Shown piece after piece: positions 50,329 through 58,371 of a stretch of 64,000 bases of DNA. The first letter of the stretch is position 1; each line of letters begins with the position of its first letter. The stretch is from positions 1-64,000 of the forward strand of contig JBCBEX010000007.1 of NCBI GenBank assembly GCA_038528235.1, read 5' to 3'. Source of the DNA: JBCBEX01 sp038528235. GTDB lineage: Bacteria; Bacteroidota; Rhodothermia; Rhodothermales; Rubricoccaceae. Under the pieces are notes generated by a model. The model was not told where the DNA came from. It did not search any database and worked only from the letters and a program-made list of their open reading frames with translations. The position numbers and the translations under genes were made by a program.

Positions 50329-51624
50329 TTAGAACTGCACGGTCGCTTCGACACGCTCGCCGTCGCGCTCCACGACGATGGGGGCCGCATCGCCGACATC
50401 GAAGCTGGAGAGGGCTTGCATGTAGGTCTGGATGTCCGTGATGTCCGTGTCACCGAGACGCACCACTACATCGCCATCCTGCAGCCCGGCGCGCTCGGCG
50501 GCCCGGTCGCTGAGCACCGCGTCGATACGCATGCCCTCACCTGTGAAGACATAGTCCGGCATCACGCCCAGCCCAACGCGGAACGACATCGAGCGCTGCG
50601 ACTGGTCCTGGGTCTTAGTGAACGCAATCGCCATGTCGTCATCGAGGTCTTCGATCACGCGCACGGCAAAGTCTGCGACGGTAGCGAGGCCCTCGTAGTC
50701 GATGAGGTGGCTGTCGTCGACGGGCGTGTGGTAGTCGGTGTGCTGGCCCGTGAAGAAGTGCAGCACGGGGATGTCTGCGAGGTAGAACGAGGCATGGTCG
50801 GACGGTCCCAGCCCGGACTCGGTACGGGCGAGCGTGAGGCCCGTCGCCTCGGCCACCGCGTCGAGCGCAGCGCCCCACGCAGGCGAAGTGCCAACGCCGT
50901 TGACAGCGAGCACGCCGTTCTCCGCCTCGCTGTCCTTCGTGTCGGCAAGCCGCCCCACCATGTCGAGGTTGAGCATGTAGGCGACGGTCATACCCTCCAT
51001 GTCCCCGAGCGTGCTAACGAAGTGCTTCGAGCCGTGAAGGCCCATCTCCTCGCCGGAGAACGCTACGAAGACGACGTTGCGCGCCTGGGCGTCCGAGGCA
51101 ACGAGCCGCTCGGCGATGGCGAAGAGCGCCGCCGTGCCCGAGGCGTTGTCGTCCGCCCCGTTGTGGATCGCCTCCTCGCCCGGCGCGCGTGACCCCATGC
51201 CGCCGTAGCCAAGCGCATCGTAGTGCGCCCCCACCACAATCGTCTCGGCGGCCCCGCGGTCCAGCACGCCGATCACGTTGCGTGCGTTCATGGAGACGGT
51301 TTCGCCTCCGCCGTGCGGGTTGGTGCTCACCTGGAACGTGAAAGGCTGCGTCCAGCCGCCGTCGTCGCCTCCAGGTGTGAGCCCGACTTCGGCGAAGCGG
51401 CGGGCGATGTAGTCGGCCGCGAGCGCCTCGCCCGGCGTGCCCGGCTGCCGCCCTTCAAGCAGGTCCGAAGCGAGGTAGGCCACGTCGAAGCGGAGCGCCT
51501 CGACGGGATCGGACGGGGCAATTTGCGGCGAGGTGGTTGTCGCGCAACCGCTGGCGAACAGCAACGCAACGCACGCGCTCAGGAACAGGGACGAACGTGG
51601 TGTAGAGATCATGGCGGGTACCAT
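50329..51624 (-). CDS. M28-family aminopeptidase lipoprotein with PDZ domain
   Basis: A 431-residue lipoprotein (lipobox FASGC). A two-zinc M28 domain (about 45-330) has all ligands: His in VGAHYDALGYG, Asp in GADDNASGTAA, the Glu-Glu pair in FSGEEMGLHGS, Asp in NLDMVGRL and His in HTDYHTPVDD. A PDZ domain follows (about 345-431, GMRIDAVLSDRAAERAGLQDGDVV), as in PDZ-M28 proteins of Bacteroidota. It should trim N-terminal residues from peptides in the periplasm or at the surface. The stop of the PepSY gene is only 5 bp upstream of its start, indicating co-translation. Met5 is an alternative start. Confidence 0.92.
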   Translation of the reverse strand: MVPAMISTPRSSLFLSACVALLFASGCATTTSPQIAPSDPVEALRFDVAYLASDLLEGRQPGTPGEALAADYIARRFAEVGLTPGGDDGGWTQPFTFQVSTNPHGGGETVSMNARNVIGVLDRGAAETIVVGAHYDALGYGGMGSRAPGEEAIHNGADDNASGTAALFAIAERLVASDAQARNVVFVAFSGEEMGLHGSKHFVSTLGDMEGMTVAYMLNLDMVGRLADTKDSEAENGVLAVNGVGTSPAWGAALDAVAEATGLTLARTESGLGPSDHASFYLADIPVLHFFTGQHTDYHTPVDDSHLIDYEGLATVADFAVRVIEDLDDDMAIAFTKTQDQSQRSMSFRVGLGVMPDYVFTGEGMRIDAVLSDRAAERAGLQDGDVVVRLGDTDITDIQTYMQALSSFDVGDAAPIVVERDGERVEATVQF

Positions 51625-51629
51625 CGAGG

Positions 51630-53297
51630 TTAGAGCGAGAGAGCAGGTTCAGCGGTCGGCTCAGGATCCAACGCGACCTGTGTGGGCTCAGGCGTGGTGG
51701 GCAGACGAGCCGCAATGGCGAAGAGAAGCAGCGCTCCGAGCACGAAGCCGACATCAATCCACAGCGTGCTCCACCACCCCATCGCGACGCTCACCCACGG
51801 CCAGGCCCCCGTGGCGAATCCGTTGGCGACCGGTACAGCGAGGCACAGCACGCCTGCGAGCGCGAGTTGCCACCGGGCCGCCCATGCGGCCGAGCGCCCG
51901 AAGAGCGCGGCCCCGATGAGCAGCCCCCACGCGGCGAAAAAGAGCGACTCCTCCCAGACGTGGAGGTTGTCGACGCCGTCGGGCATCAGCAGCGCGACGA
52001 TGAACAGCACGGGCACCGCCGCTACGAGTCCGCATCCGAATCCCACCGTCAGTCTGGCCAGAAGCCGATGCAGACGCGGCGTCGCATTCGGGTTCTTGGG
52101 ACGCCGTACGACGATCCACAGCACGTTGCCCGTCAGGATCACGGCGCTGGTAGCGAGTGCGAGAACGAAGAAGAGTGCGTCGAGCACCGAGCCGCCCACG
52201 TCGCCGTAGTGGAGTTGCTCCGTGACGGCATACGTCGCCCCGAGGGCCGTCGGCGAGGTCGGCGGATTGTGGGCGATCAGGTCCCCCGTCGCAGCACTCA
52301 GCGTGGCGCGCCCCGAGGTGGTGAGCGTTTCCTCGATGTGCCCGCGAATCGTTGCTGTGGCTCCGGCATCGCCCCACTGTCGGTAGACGACACGGATCGG
52401 ATCGACGCCTCTCCACCCTTCCGGAAGAGCCGCTGTGAGTGCGTCCGGGAGCAGCATCGCAGCTGTCTGGCCGGTCGAGTCGGCTTCGGGAACGCCCACG
52501 CCATAGGTCGCGGTGTCGTAGGCATCGCGGTCGCCGTCGAAGAAATGGTCGGTGATCGGCGCGTTGAAGATGATCATGATGGCGATGATGCCGCCCGTGA
52601 CGGAGTACATCACCGCAAACGGCAGCCCGACCAGCCCGAGAACCGTGTGCGCGTCCGAGAGGGCCGTTCGTAGCCCTCCACGCGCGCGGAAGGTGTGCCA
52701 CTCCCTCGGGAGCTTCTTGAGGTGGATCAGCAAGCCGCTCACCGTCCCGAAGAGCATGAACACCGCGAAGAGGCCCGCGATGGCGATGCCGATCAGCGAG
52801 TGCCCGGGAAGCACGTAGCGGAGTTGGAGGAGGAAGTGCAGCTGGTAGAGGATGAGGCTCAGACGGCTCTCCTCGGCGAACGCAAACGCCTCGCCCGTCG
52901 TGACGCTCACCTGCTGGACGACAGCTACGTCCTCGCCCTCGGGGGTGTAGCGCACGAACACGGACCGGCGCTCTCCAAAGGGATAGAACACCGTCACCTG
53001 GGAGCCCAGCGCTGGCGGAGTCTCGTCGAACAGCGGGCCAACGACCTCGTCGGTCGTAAGCGCGACAGGGCCACGCAGGGCCACGTTGGCATAGGCGTCG
53101 AGTTGGGTGCGGTAGAGCGCGAACGCCCCGCTGAAGAAGATGACGAAGAGCACGAGGCCTAGCGTCACGCCCGTCGCCGAGTGGGCGTCCCACATGAGCC
53201 GCTGGGCACGCGTGCTGAGGCCACGCCGCCGTATCGGCGAGACGGGCACGGCGCGATGCTGTGGGCGTGGTGGAGGTTGTGGAGCAGGTGTTGCCAT
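51630..53297 (-). CDS. PepSY-associated TM helix protein
   Basis: A 555-residue inner-membrane protein. The first helix with its preceding motif (MWDAHSATGVTLGLVLFVIFFSGAFALY) is the PepSY_TM signature, and helices containing HFLLQLRYVLPGHSLIGIAIAG and SDAHTVLGLVGLPFAVMYSVTGG supply the repeated conserved His residues that may bind heme. A large periplasmic PepSY-like loop lies between. The last third has four or more extra helices. Such proteins often sit with siderophore receptors and are proposed to reduce or release iron; this is family knowledge, not shown here. ATG 53297 is preferred to a GTG 11 codons upstream. Confidence 0.88.
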   Translation of the reverse strand: MATPAPQPPPRPQHRAVPVSPIRRRGLSTRAQRLMWDAHSATGVTLGLVLFVIFFSGAFALYRTQLDAYANVALRGPVALTTDEVVGPLFDETPPALGSQVTVFYPFGERRSVFVRYTPEGEDVAVVQQVSVTTGEAFAFAEESRLSLILYQLHFLLQLRYVLPGHSLIGIAIAGLFAVFMLFGTVSGLLIHLKKLPREWHTFRARGGLRTALSDAHTVLGLVGLPFAVMYSVTGGIIAIMIIFNAPITDHFFDGDRDAYDTATYGVGVPEADSTGQTAAMLLPDALTAALPEGWRGVDPIRVVYRQWGDAGATATIRGHIEETLTTSGRATLSAATGDLIAHNPPTSPTALGATYAVTEQLHYGDVGGSVLDALFFVLALATSAVILTGNVLWIVVRRPKNPNATPRLHRLLARLTVGFGCGLVAAVPVLFIVALLMPDGVDNLHVWEESLFFAAWGLLIGAALFGRSAAWAARWQLALAGVLCLAVPVANGFATGAWPWVSVAMGWWSTLWIDVGFVLGALLLFAIAARLPTTPEPTQVALDPEPTAEPALSL

Positions 53298-53413
53298 CGG
53301 GACGAGGTGGAGCGAGGCGAGTGTATCCACACGCTCACGAGTCGTTTCAGTCGAAACGGGATTGTGGACGAATTGACTGTTTTGTTGGTAGGATACTGAG
53401 GCGTTTAACGCCG

Positions 53414-53449
53414 CCGCCCTACAAACCCACTAGGTGGGTTGCAGGGCGG
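53414..53449 (-). terminator. Large hairpin between TonB receptor and PepSY genes
   Basis: Two nested perfect arms: CCGCCCT/AGGGCGG outside and AACCCAC/GTGGGTT inside, with a 3-nt loop. It lies 62 bp after the receptor stop, before the PepSY gene. No T-run follows, so it may be a processing or stability hairpin that sets different mRNA levels within the run. Confidence 0.55.
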
Positions 53450-53510
53450 TAGGGCTTGCGGACCCCAGAATGCAAGCCTTATCGGCGCTGCGCAGCGCGC
53501 AGAGCGGGAG

Positions 53511-56087
53511 CTACAATGTGAAGTTGAGCGTGACCGTGACGTTGCGCCCGAAGCCGTTGCGACGGCGGCTGGCGAAGATCGGCCCCACCTGCCGCTGCGA
53601 GATCGCCGGGATGTAGGTCTCGTTGAGCAGGTTGAGGAACTGCACGCTCAGCCGCGCGCCCACGTCCCCGAAGAGGTCATCTGGGAAGACATAGGTGACG
53701 CCCGCGTCGACGGTCGTGTAGCCGCGCAGCACGTAGGCGTCGGCACGGGACGGGTCGCCCGCCATCGTCGTGTCGGTTACGCCGTTCTTGTCTTCGTCGA
53801 GGAGGAAGGTGAAAGCGCGCGTCCGGTTGTTGAGGGTGTAGACCTCCGCGTTGAACGAAAGGCCGTCCACCATTGGCAGGGCGTACGAGGCGCGGAGCGT
53901 CGTCGTGAGCGGGATCGTCTCCACCGTCGAGGCCGGCCGGAAGGTGCCGTCGTCCTCGTCAAGGAGGCCCGCGTCGATGAGCTCCTGCGGCGGCTGCGGT
54001 TTGAGGTCCGTCTCGGTGACCGAAACGTCCGCTCCGACGCGGAGCCCTGCCGCCGGGACCGCGTCGACGCTCACTTCGAAGCCGTAGTTGCGTTGCGGGG
54101 CCTGGATGCGCTCGCCCTGGCCCGTTGACGAATTGAAGCGGATCTGCGAGGCGTCCTCAGAGAAGGCGAAGAAGCCCGCGACGCCATACGCGAAGTTGTC
54201 CCCAACCTGGCCACGCACGCCGAAGTCGAGGCTGTTCACGATCTGCGGCGAGACGATCTCGTCGCCCTGGATCGGGATGCCCGGGTCGACGTTCACGACA
54301 AGGAAGGCGAGGCTAGGCAGCGAGAAGCCCTGCGCGAAGTTGGCATAGAGCGTCGTCTGCGGGACGACTTCGTAGGCCGCGCCGAGGTTGAGCGACAGGC
54401 CCGCGTTGTAGCCCGAGCCACCGGGGCGCTGCACGCCGGGCTCCACGCGCGTGAACGTGGGCGTGAACGGGAGGATATCGAACGCGATCATGTCGTAGCG
54501 CGCGCCCGCGGTCAGGCGGAGCGCCTCGATGGGATCGTAGTCGGCCTGGACGAAGAGGCCGCCGCTGGTGAGCTCCGACGGAGCCCCCTGGTCCTGGATG
54601 CCGAGCGACGCATCGAAGCGGTTCTCGCGGTCGAACGGCTCATCGCTGGAGATCGTGACCGGCGTCGAGTCCTCGGCGTAGAGAATGTCGCCGCCGCCGG
54701 TCACCACGACCTGCTCGCCGATGGGCCGGACATACTCGGCGCGGGCACCGTACTGCGTCGCGGCCGTGCTCGTCTGGAAGAGGCCGGGCCACGAGTCCGG
54801 GAAGGTCCCCCCGTTGCGCTGGAGGAACGGGCGGATATCGGAGCCGCTCTGCTGGAAGTTGAGGTCGAAGAGGTAGGCCTGCACGGTGAGCGCGCCGCCG
54901 CCGAGCGCCGTGTTCTCGTAGGTCGCGTTGAGCGCCGTGTATTCCTGGCTGATCGGGTTGTCGTAGCTGAAGGCCGTCTCGACCTCCTGGCCGATGGCGG
55001 CTGAGCCCTCGGGGTCGGCCGTCACGTCGTCTTCCCGCACAACGGGCTCGAAGAAGAGGTCGTTGGGCTCGGCGTAGGTCCGGTTGAGCGAGACCTGCAC
55101 CCGCTGCGACGGGGTGATGTTGTAGCCCACTTTGGCGAAGAAGGCGAAGTCGTCGTAGGCCGACGTGCGGTTGGGCGCGATCCGCTCGCCATCAGGCCGG
55201 AACTGGCCGTTGGTCCGCTCGGCAGACCCACTGATCACGTAGGTGAGCTTGTTGTCGATAACGGTGCCCGAGACTGTCAGCGCCGAGCGTAGGTCGATGG
55301 CATCGCCGTCGAGCACGGCCCCGTCCACGAGGTAGTTGCGCGAGAAGAGGTTGAGGTCCACCGCGAGCGGCTGCTCGCTCGCCTCCTTGGTGAAGAACTG
55401 GATCACGCCGCCGGGAGCCCCGCCGCCGTAGATCGTCGAGGCCCCGTAGAGCACCTCGATGCGGTCCAGCACGGCCGGGTCGATGTTGCCCAGCACGGCT
55501 CCGCGCAGGCCCTCATTGGTTTGGAGTGGGATACCGTCAACGAGGAAGAGTGGTGCGCGCCCGCGAAGTGTGGCAAGAAATACGTCGTTGCCGACCGAGG
55601 GCGGCGTGAAGTTGGGCACGAACTTACCCAGCGTGGCCGAGAGGTCGGAGGTCTGCTCCGTGTAGAGATCGATGACCTCCTCTTGGACAACCGCGACGGC
55701 GCGGGGCGTCTCGGACAAGTCCTCGGCTCGACGCGAAGCCGTCACCGACACGCCGCTGAGCCCGAGCACGTCGTCGGAGAGGGTGACGGTGACTTCGACT
55801 TCGCCTCCGGCTGGAACGCTCACCTCGCGCTCGGCGCGCTGGTAGCCGACGAGGGTCACGAGCAGCGTCTGCGCGCCTGCGGGAACGCCCCGCACCGCGA
55901 AGTCGCCGTCGAGGTCCGAAGCGGCCCCGAGCGTCGAATTGTCGATGCGGACGTTTGCGCCAGGCAGCGGCATTCCTTCAGCATCGACGACCTGGCCGAT
56001 GATGCGGCCCGTCTGGGCTATGCTGTCTGGAGTGAACAGCACACCGACGAGCAGCACGCTGAGTAGGAGAACAAGGAAGCGGGACAT
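53511..56087 (-). CDS. TonB-dependent siderophore-type receptor
   Basis: An 858-residue outer-membrane receptor. Signal peptide about 1-24; CarboxypepD_reg-like domain about 26-110 (GRIIGQVVDAEGMPLPGANV). The plug (about 120-240) contains LRGRAPLFLVDGIPLQ, then RIEVLYGASTIYGGGAPGGVIQFFTK, a close match to the siderophore receptor (FecA/FhuA-like) plug consensus. The barrel ends NVTVTLNFTL. The plug resemblance to ferric-siderophore receptors, and the downstream PepSY gene, suggest iron uptake. A hairpin follows the gene. No Fur box was recognised by eye upstream. Confidence 0.92.
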   Translation of the reverse strand: MSRFLVLLLSVLLVGVLFTPDSIAQTGRIIGQVVDAEGMPLPGANVRIDNSTLGAASDLDGDFAVRGVPAGAQTLLVTLVGYQRAEREVSVPAGGEVEVTVTLSDDVLGLSGVSVTASRRAEDLSETPRAVAVVQEEVIDLYTEQTSDLSATLGKFVPNFTPPSVGNDVFLATLRGRAPLFLVDGIPLQTNEGLRGAVLGNIDPAVLDRIEVLYGASTIYGGGAPGGVIQFFTKEASEQPLAVDLNLFSRNYLVDGAVLDGDAIDLRSALTVSGTVIDNKLTYVISGSAERTNGQFRPDGERIAPNRTSAYDDFAFFAKVGYNITPSQRVQVSLNRTYAEPNDLFFEPVVREDDVTADPEGSAAIGQEVETAFSYDNPISQEYTALNATYENTALGGGALTVQAYLFDLNFQQSGSDIRPFLQRNGGTFPDSWPGLFQTSTAATQYGARAEYVRPIGEQVVVTGGGDILYAEDSTPVTISSDEPFDRENRFDASLGIQDQGAPSELTSGGLFVQADYDPIEALRLTAGARYDMIAFDILPFTPTFTRVEPGVQRPGGSGYNAGLSLNLGAAYEVVPQTTLYANFAQGFSLPSLAFLVVNVDPGIPIQGDEIVSPQIVNSLDFGVRGQVGDNFAYGVAGFFAFSEDASQIRFNSSTGQGERIQAPQRNYGFEVSVDAVPAAGLRVGADVSVTETDLKPQPPQELIDAGLLDEDDGTFRPASTVETIPLTTTLRASYALPMVDGLSFNAEVYTLNNRTRAFTFLLDEDKNGVTDTTMAGDPSRADAYVLRGYTTVDAGVTYVFPDDLFGDVGARLSVQFLNLLNETYIPAISQRQVGPIFASRRRNGFGRNVTVTLNFTL

Positions 56088-56184
56088 GGGGAAGAGCAGG
56101 GTGGAGTGAGAGAAGACGAGGCCGAAGCCTCAGAGGGTGAGGGGCCCGATGGCGGGCTCCCTCGGAGGGAATCGAGCGCAGGCC

Positions 56185-56640
56185 TCACCGGTCGGGTGGC
56201 AGGAAGGAGACGGGCCAGGTCGTCCGCGAGGCCGAGACCCGCACGAGATGGAACACCGCGCCAGACTGCTCGGCACGCAGGGGCACACGCAGCGGCGCAT
56301 AGCCGGGGGACACGACCGTGACGACCGTCGCCTGTGCGTTCGGCACACGCAGACGGAAGCGCCCCGACGCATCGACGCGGACCACGCGGGCAGCTCCCTC
56401 TGCACGCACGGCTGCGCGGGCGAGCGGCCAGCCGGACTCGGCGTCCACCACCTGCCCAGACACGGTGCGGTGGAGCGGCGGCCTCGCGCTCTGCGCTGCG
56501 GCGGTCGTAGCTACGGCGGTCGTATCCGCCTGCAACGGCACGGCAGCAGGCGGCTGTTGGGCCGCGCTCTCGGCTGCGCCCAGTGTCAGGCCGCACACGG
56601 CCACGGCAACCACGGCCCAGCGAGGGCATCGGCTTCGCAT
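56185..56640 (-). CDS. Small secreted carboxypeptidase-regulatory-like domain protein
   Basis: A 151-residue protein with a signal peptide (WAVVAVAVCGLTLGAAESAA) from ATG 56640; a start seven codons upstream is possible. A Thr/Ala-rich linker (about 35-60) leads to one CarboxypepD_reg-like beta-sandwich (about 65-130, RTVSGQVVDAESGWPLARAAV ... DASGRFRLRVP). This is the same kind of domain that precedes the plug in the neighbouring receptors, here as a free-standing unit. It may interact with a periplasmic partner of the receptor. It sits 97 bp upstream of the siderophore-type receptor gene and just downstream of the CxxC gene pair. Confidence 0.7.
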   Translation of the reverse strand: MRSRCPRWAVVAVAVCGLTLGAAESAAQQPPAAVPLQADTTAVATTAAAQSARPPLHRTVSGQVVDAESGWPLARAAVRAEGAARVVRVDASGRFRLRVPNAQATVVTVVSPGYAPLRVPLRAEQSGAVFHLVRVSASRTTWPVSFLPPDR

Positions 56641-56679
56641 TCGGTGGAGAGACAGACACATAGGACCGCATTGGTAGGG

Positions 56680-57045
56680 TTAGTCCTGCGGGGACGAACT
56701 CGCGGTATCCGTGCCGAGGGTGTCCTCGATCAGCGCGTCGAGGTCGAGCATCGCGACGGCCCCCTGCACCAGTTCGCGCAGTTCCACGATCTCGTCGTGC
56801 GAGAACACCAGGCCCACCTCGCCGCTCGGCGTGTGGAGGTGGTAGCACCGGTCGCCGAGGTGAAAGCGCGGGTCTCGCTGGGGCTGTAGCCCGTCAAGGA
56901 TCCGCCGCAGCACACGCAGGCCCTGCGGGTCGTTGGCGAGCACCACCGGCCCAAAGGCCACGTGGTAGTGGGGGCACGACGCGCATCGAAACACGACGCC
57001 GTTTTCGGTCTGGAAGAGGGGTTTGAAGACACCAGAGCAGTTCAT
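56680..57045 (-). CDS. Small CxxC protein, paralogue 1
   Basis: A 121-residue cytoplasmic-type protein with no leader from ATG 57045 (an upstream Met gives a Ser/Pro-rich extension). A single CxxC (RCASCPHYHVAF, near residue 22-25) follows a NGVVFRC strand. The end (ELRELVQGAVAMLDLDALIEDTL) is a helix that matches the end of the next gene product. The two are clear paralogues: start LFQTENGVVFRC versus LYHTSQGHVLRC. I recall similar short CxxC proteins (possibly the DUF6686 group) beside PepSY/TonB genes in Bacteroidota, but this is unconfirmed. The gene is 13 bp downstream of its paralogue. Confidence 0.75.
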   Translation of the reverse strand: MNCSGVFKPLFQTENGVVFRCASCPHYHVAFGPVVLANDPQGLRVLRRILDGLQPQRDPRFHLGDRCYHLHTPSGEVGLVFSHDEIVELRELVQGAVAMLDLDALIEDTLGTDTASSSPQD

Positions 57046-57058
57046 GACAGCAGGCGGA

Positions 57059-57385
57059 TCAGGAGAGCGTGTCGGCGAGGAGGTCATCGAGTTCGAGCAT
57101 GGCAGCGGTCCCGGCGAGGAGATCCTGCCATTCGCGGAGCGCCTCGCACTCCAGCAGCAGGCGCACTTGCACGGGAGCTTCGGGTGGCGTCACCCGCACC
57201 ACCCCCAGGCTGCCGACTTCCCAGCGCTCGGTCGAGACCGAGGTCGCCTCGCGGTACAGCGTGCCGAGGTCTTCGGGGTGGAGGCGGACGTGCGTCTGCC
57301 GAAACACCACTTCGAGGTGGTCGCAGCAGCCGCAGCGGAGGACGTGGCCCTGTGAAGTGTGGTAGAGGGTTTTAGACTTGGCCAT
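57059..57385 (-). CDS. Small CxxC protein, paralogue 2
   Basis: A 108-residue protein starting at ATG 57385 (MAKSKTLYHTSQGHV). It has RCGCCDHLEVVF (Cys-Gly-Cys-Cys near residue 19-22), a central strand-rich part and the C-terminal helix LAGTAAMLELDDLLADTL. It is co-directional with, and 13 bp upstream of, its paralogue. Presence of two divergent copies side by side suggests a heterodimer or two paired metal/iron sensor or chaperone subunits; no function is known to me. It is 68 bp downstream of the methyltransferase gene. Confidence 0.75.
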   Translation of the reverse strand: MAKSKTLYHTSQGHVLRCGCCDHLEVVFRQTHVRLHPEDLGTLYREATSVSTERWEVGSLGVVRVTPPEAPVQVRLLLECEALREWQDLLAGTAAMLELDDLLADTLS

Positions 57386-57453
57386 GCGATGAGGACGTAA
57401 GAGGAAAAAAAGAGGAGGCAAAGAGGGCTCAGGAGACCTCGACCATCAGCGGC

Positions 57454-58344
57454 TCAAGGCGTACTAGATGGCCCAGTTGGCCTGTCGTGCAGGCGCAGGT
57501 GCACGAGGGTGCCCATGTAGAGGTCGCGGAGCGGCTCGATGAGGCTGAGCAGCCCGAGGAGCCGCCACCGCATCCGAAACCCCTGCGTGTAGTCGCGCCG
57601 CACGACCACCTCCAGGCGTGGGTGCCAGTCCTCCACCTCGTAGACGCGGTCGAAGTCGAGGTGCCACGGCATCGGCGGCATCGTGAAGCCTCCGAACTCC
57701 GCTTCGCCCAGCAGGGCGCGCTCGGAGAGGCGCTCGGGGATCACGTCGAACGCGATCTCAGCCGTGCTGAAGCGGTCCGCAAGCGTGCATAGGAGGCCGC
57801 GCACCTCGTCCGGCTTGAAGAACATGAGCAGCCCGGCCGCGACGAAGAAGGTGGGCGCGTCGGCGTCGAGGTCGTCCATCCACGCCGTGTCGAAGGCGGA
57901 CGCGGCGATCATCCGGTGGCGCGGGCTCTCCTTGAAGAAGTGGCGCCGCAACGCGATTACCTCGGGCACGTCGAGGTCCACCCACGTCGCCTCGCCGTTG
58001 TCCAGCCGCGCCGACTGCGTGCCGAGCCCCACACCGAGGTTGACGACCGTGGCCTTCGGGTGACGCCCCAAAAAGCTCTGTAGCCACTCGTCCATGACGC
58101 AGGCCCGGATCGAGTGGGTGATGCGCCCCTCGCCGAACTGCGCGAAGTCGTAGTCGATCTGCGCGACCATCTTCTCGGCCTTTCGGTCGATCAGGATGGG
58201 GTTGTCGCGGCCCGACTCCACGGCGCGGTTGTAGAGCGTCATGAGCAGCGTCTCAGGGACGCCGCCGAGATCCGCGACAGAGACTAGGTCAGGCGTTGCG
58301 CGCGACGGCGCAGAGCGTGTTGAAACGGAAGGCGGCATGATCAT
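57454..58344 (-). CDS. LCMT-type SAM-dependent methyltransferase
   Basis: A 296-residue class I methyltransferase of the leucine carboxyl methyltransferase/TcmP-like family. The SAM-binding motif I is VVNLGVGLGTQSARLD (near residue 95), followed by an Asp-rich strand (WVDLDVPEV) and the helix-rich RRHFFKESPRHR segment conserved in the family. It probably methylates a small molecule carboxyl or hydroxyl. Genes of this family commonly lie beside TonB receptors and PepSY genes in Bacteroidota, which hints at modification of a siderophore-like ligand; that is inference. The receptor gene at 58372 ends 27 bp upstream. Confidence 0.85.
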   Translation of the reverse strand: MIMPPSVSTRSAPSRATPDLVSVADLGGVPETLLMTLYNRAVESGRDNPILIDRKAEKMVAQIDYDFAQFGEGRITHSIRACVMDEWLQSFLGRHPKATVVNLGVGLGTQSARLDNGEATWVDLDVPEVIALRRHFFKESPRHRMIAASAFDTAWMDDLDADAPTFFVAAGLLMFFKPDEVRGLLCTLADRFSTAEIAFDVIPERLSERALLGEAEFGGFTMPPMPWHLDFDRVYEVEDWHPRLEVVVRRDYTQGFRMRWRLLGLLSLIEPLRDLYMGTLVHLRLHDRPTGPSSTP

Positions 58345-58371
58345 CGGAGCGTCCTCGTTGAATCGGCGTAG

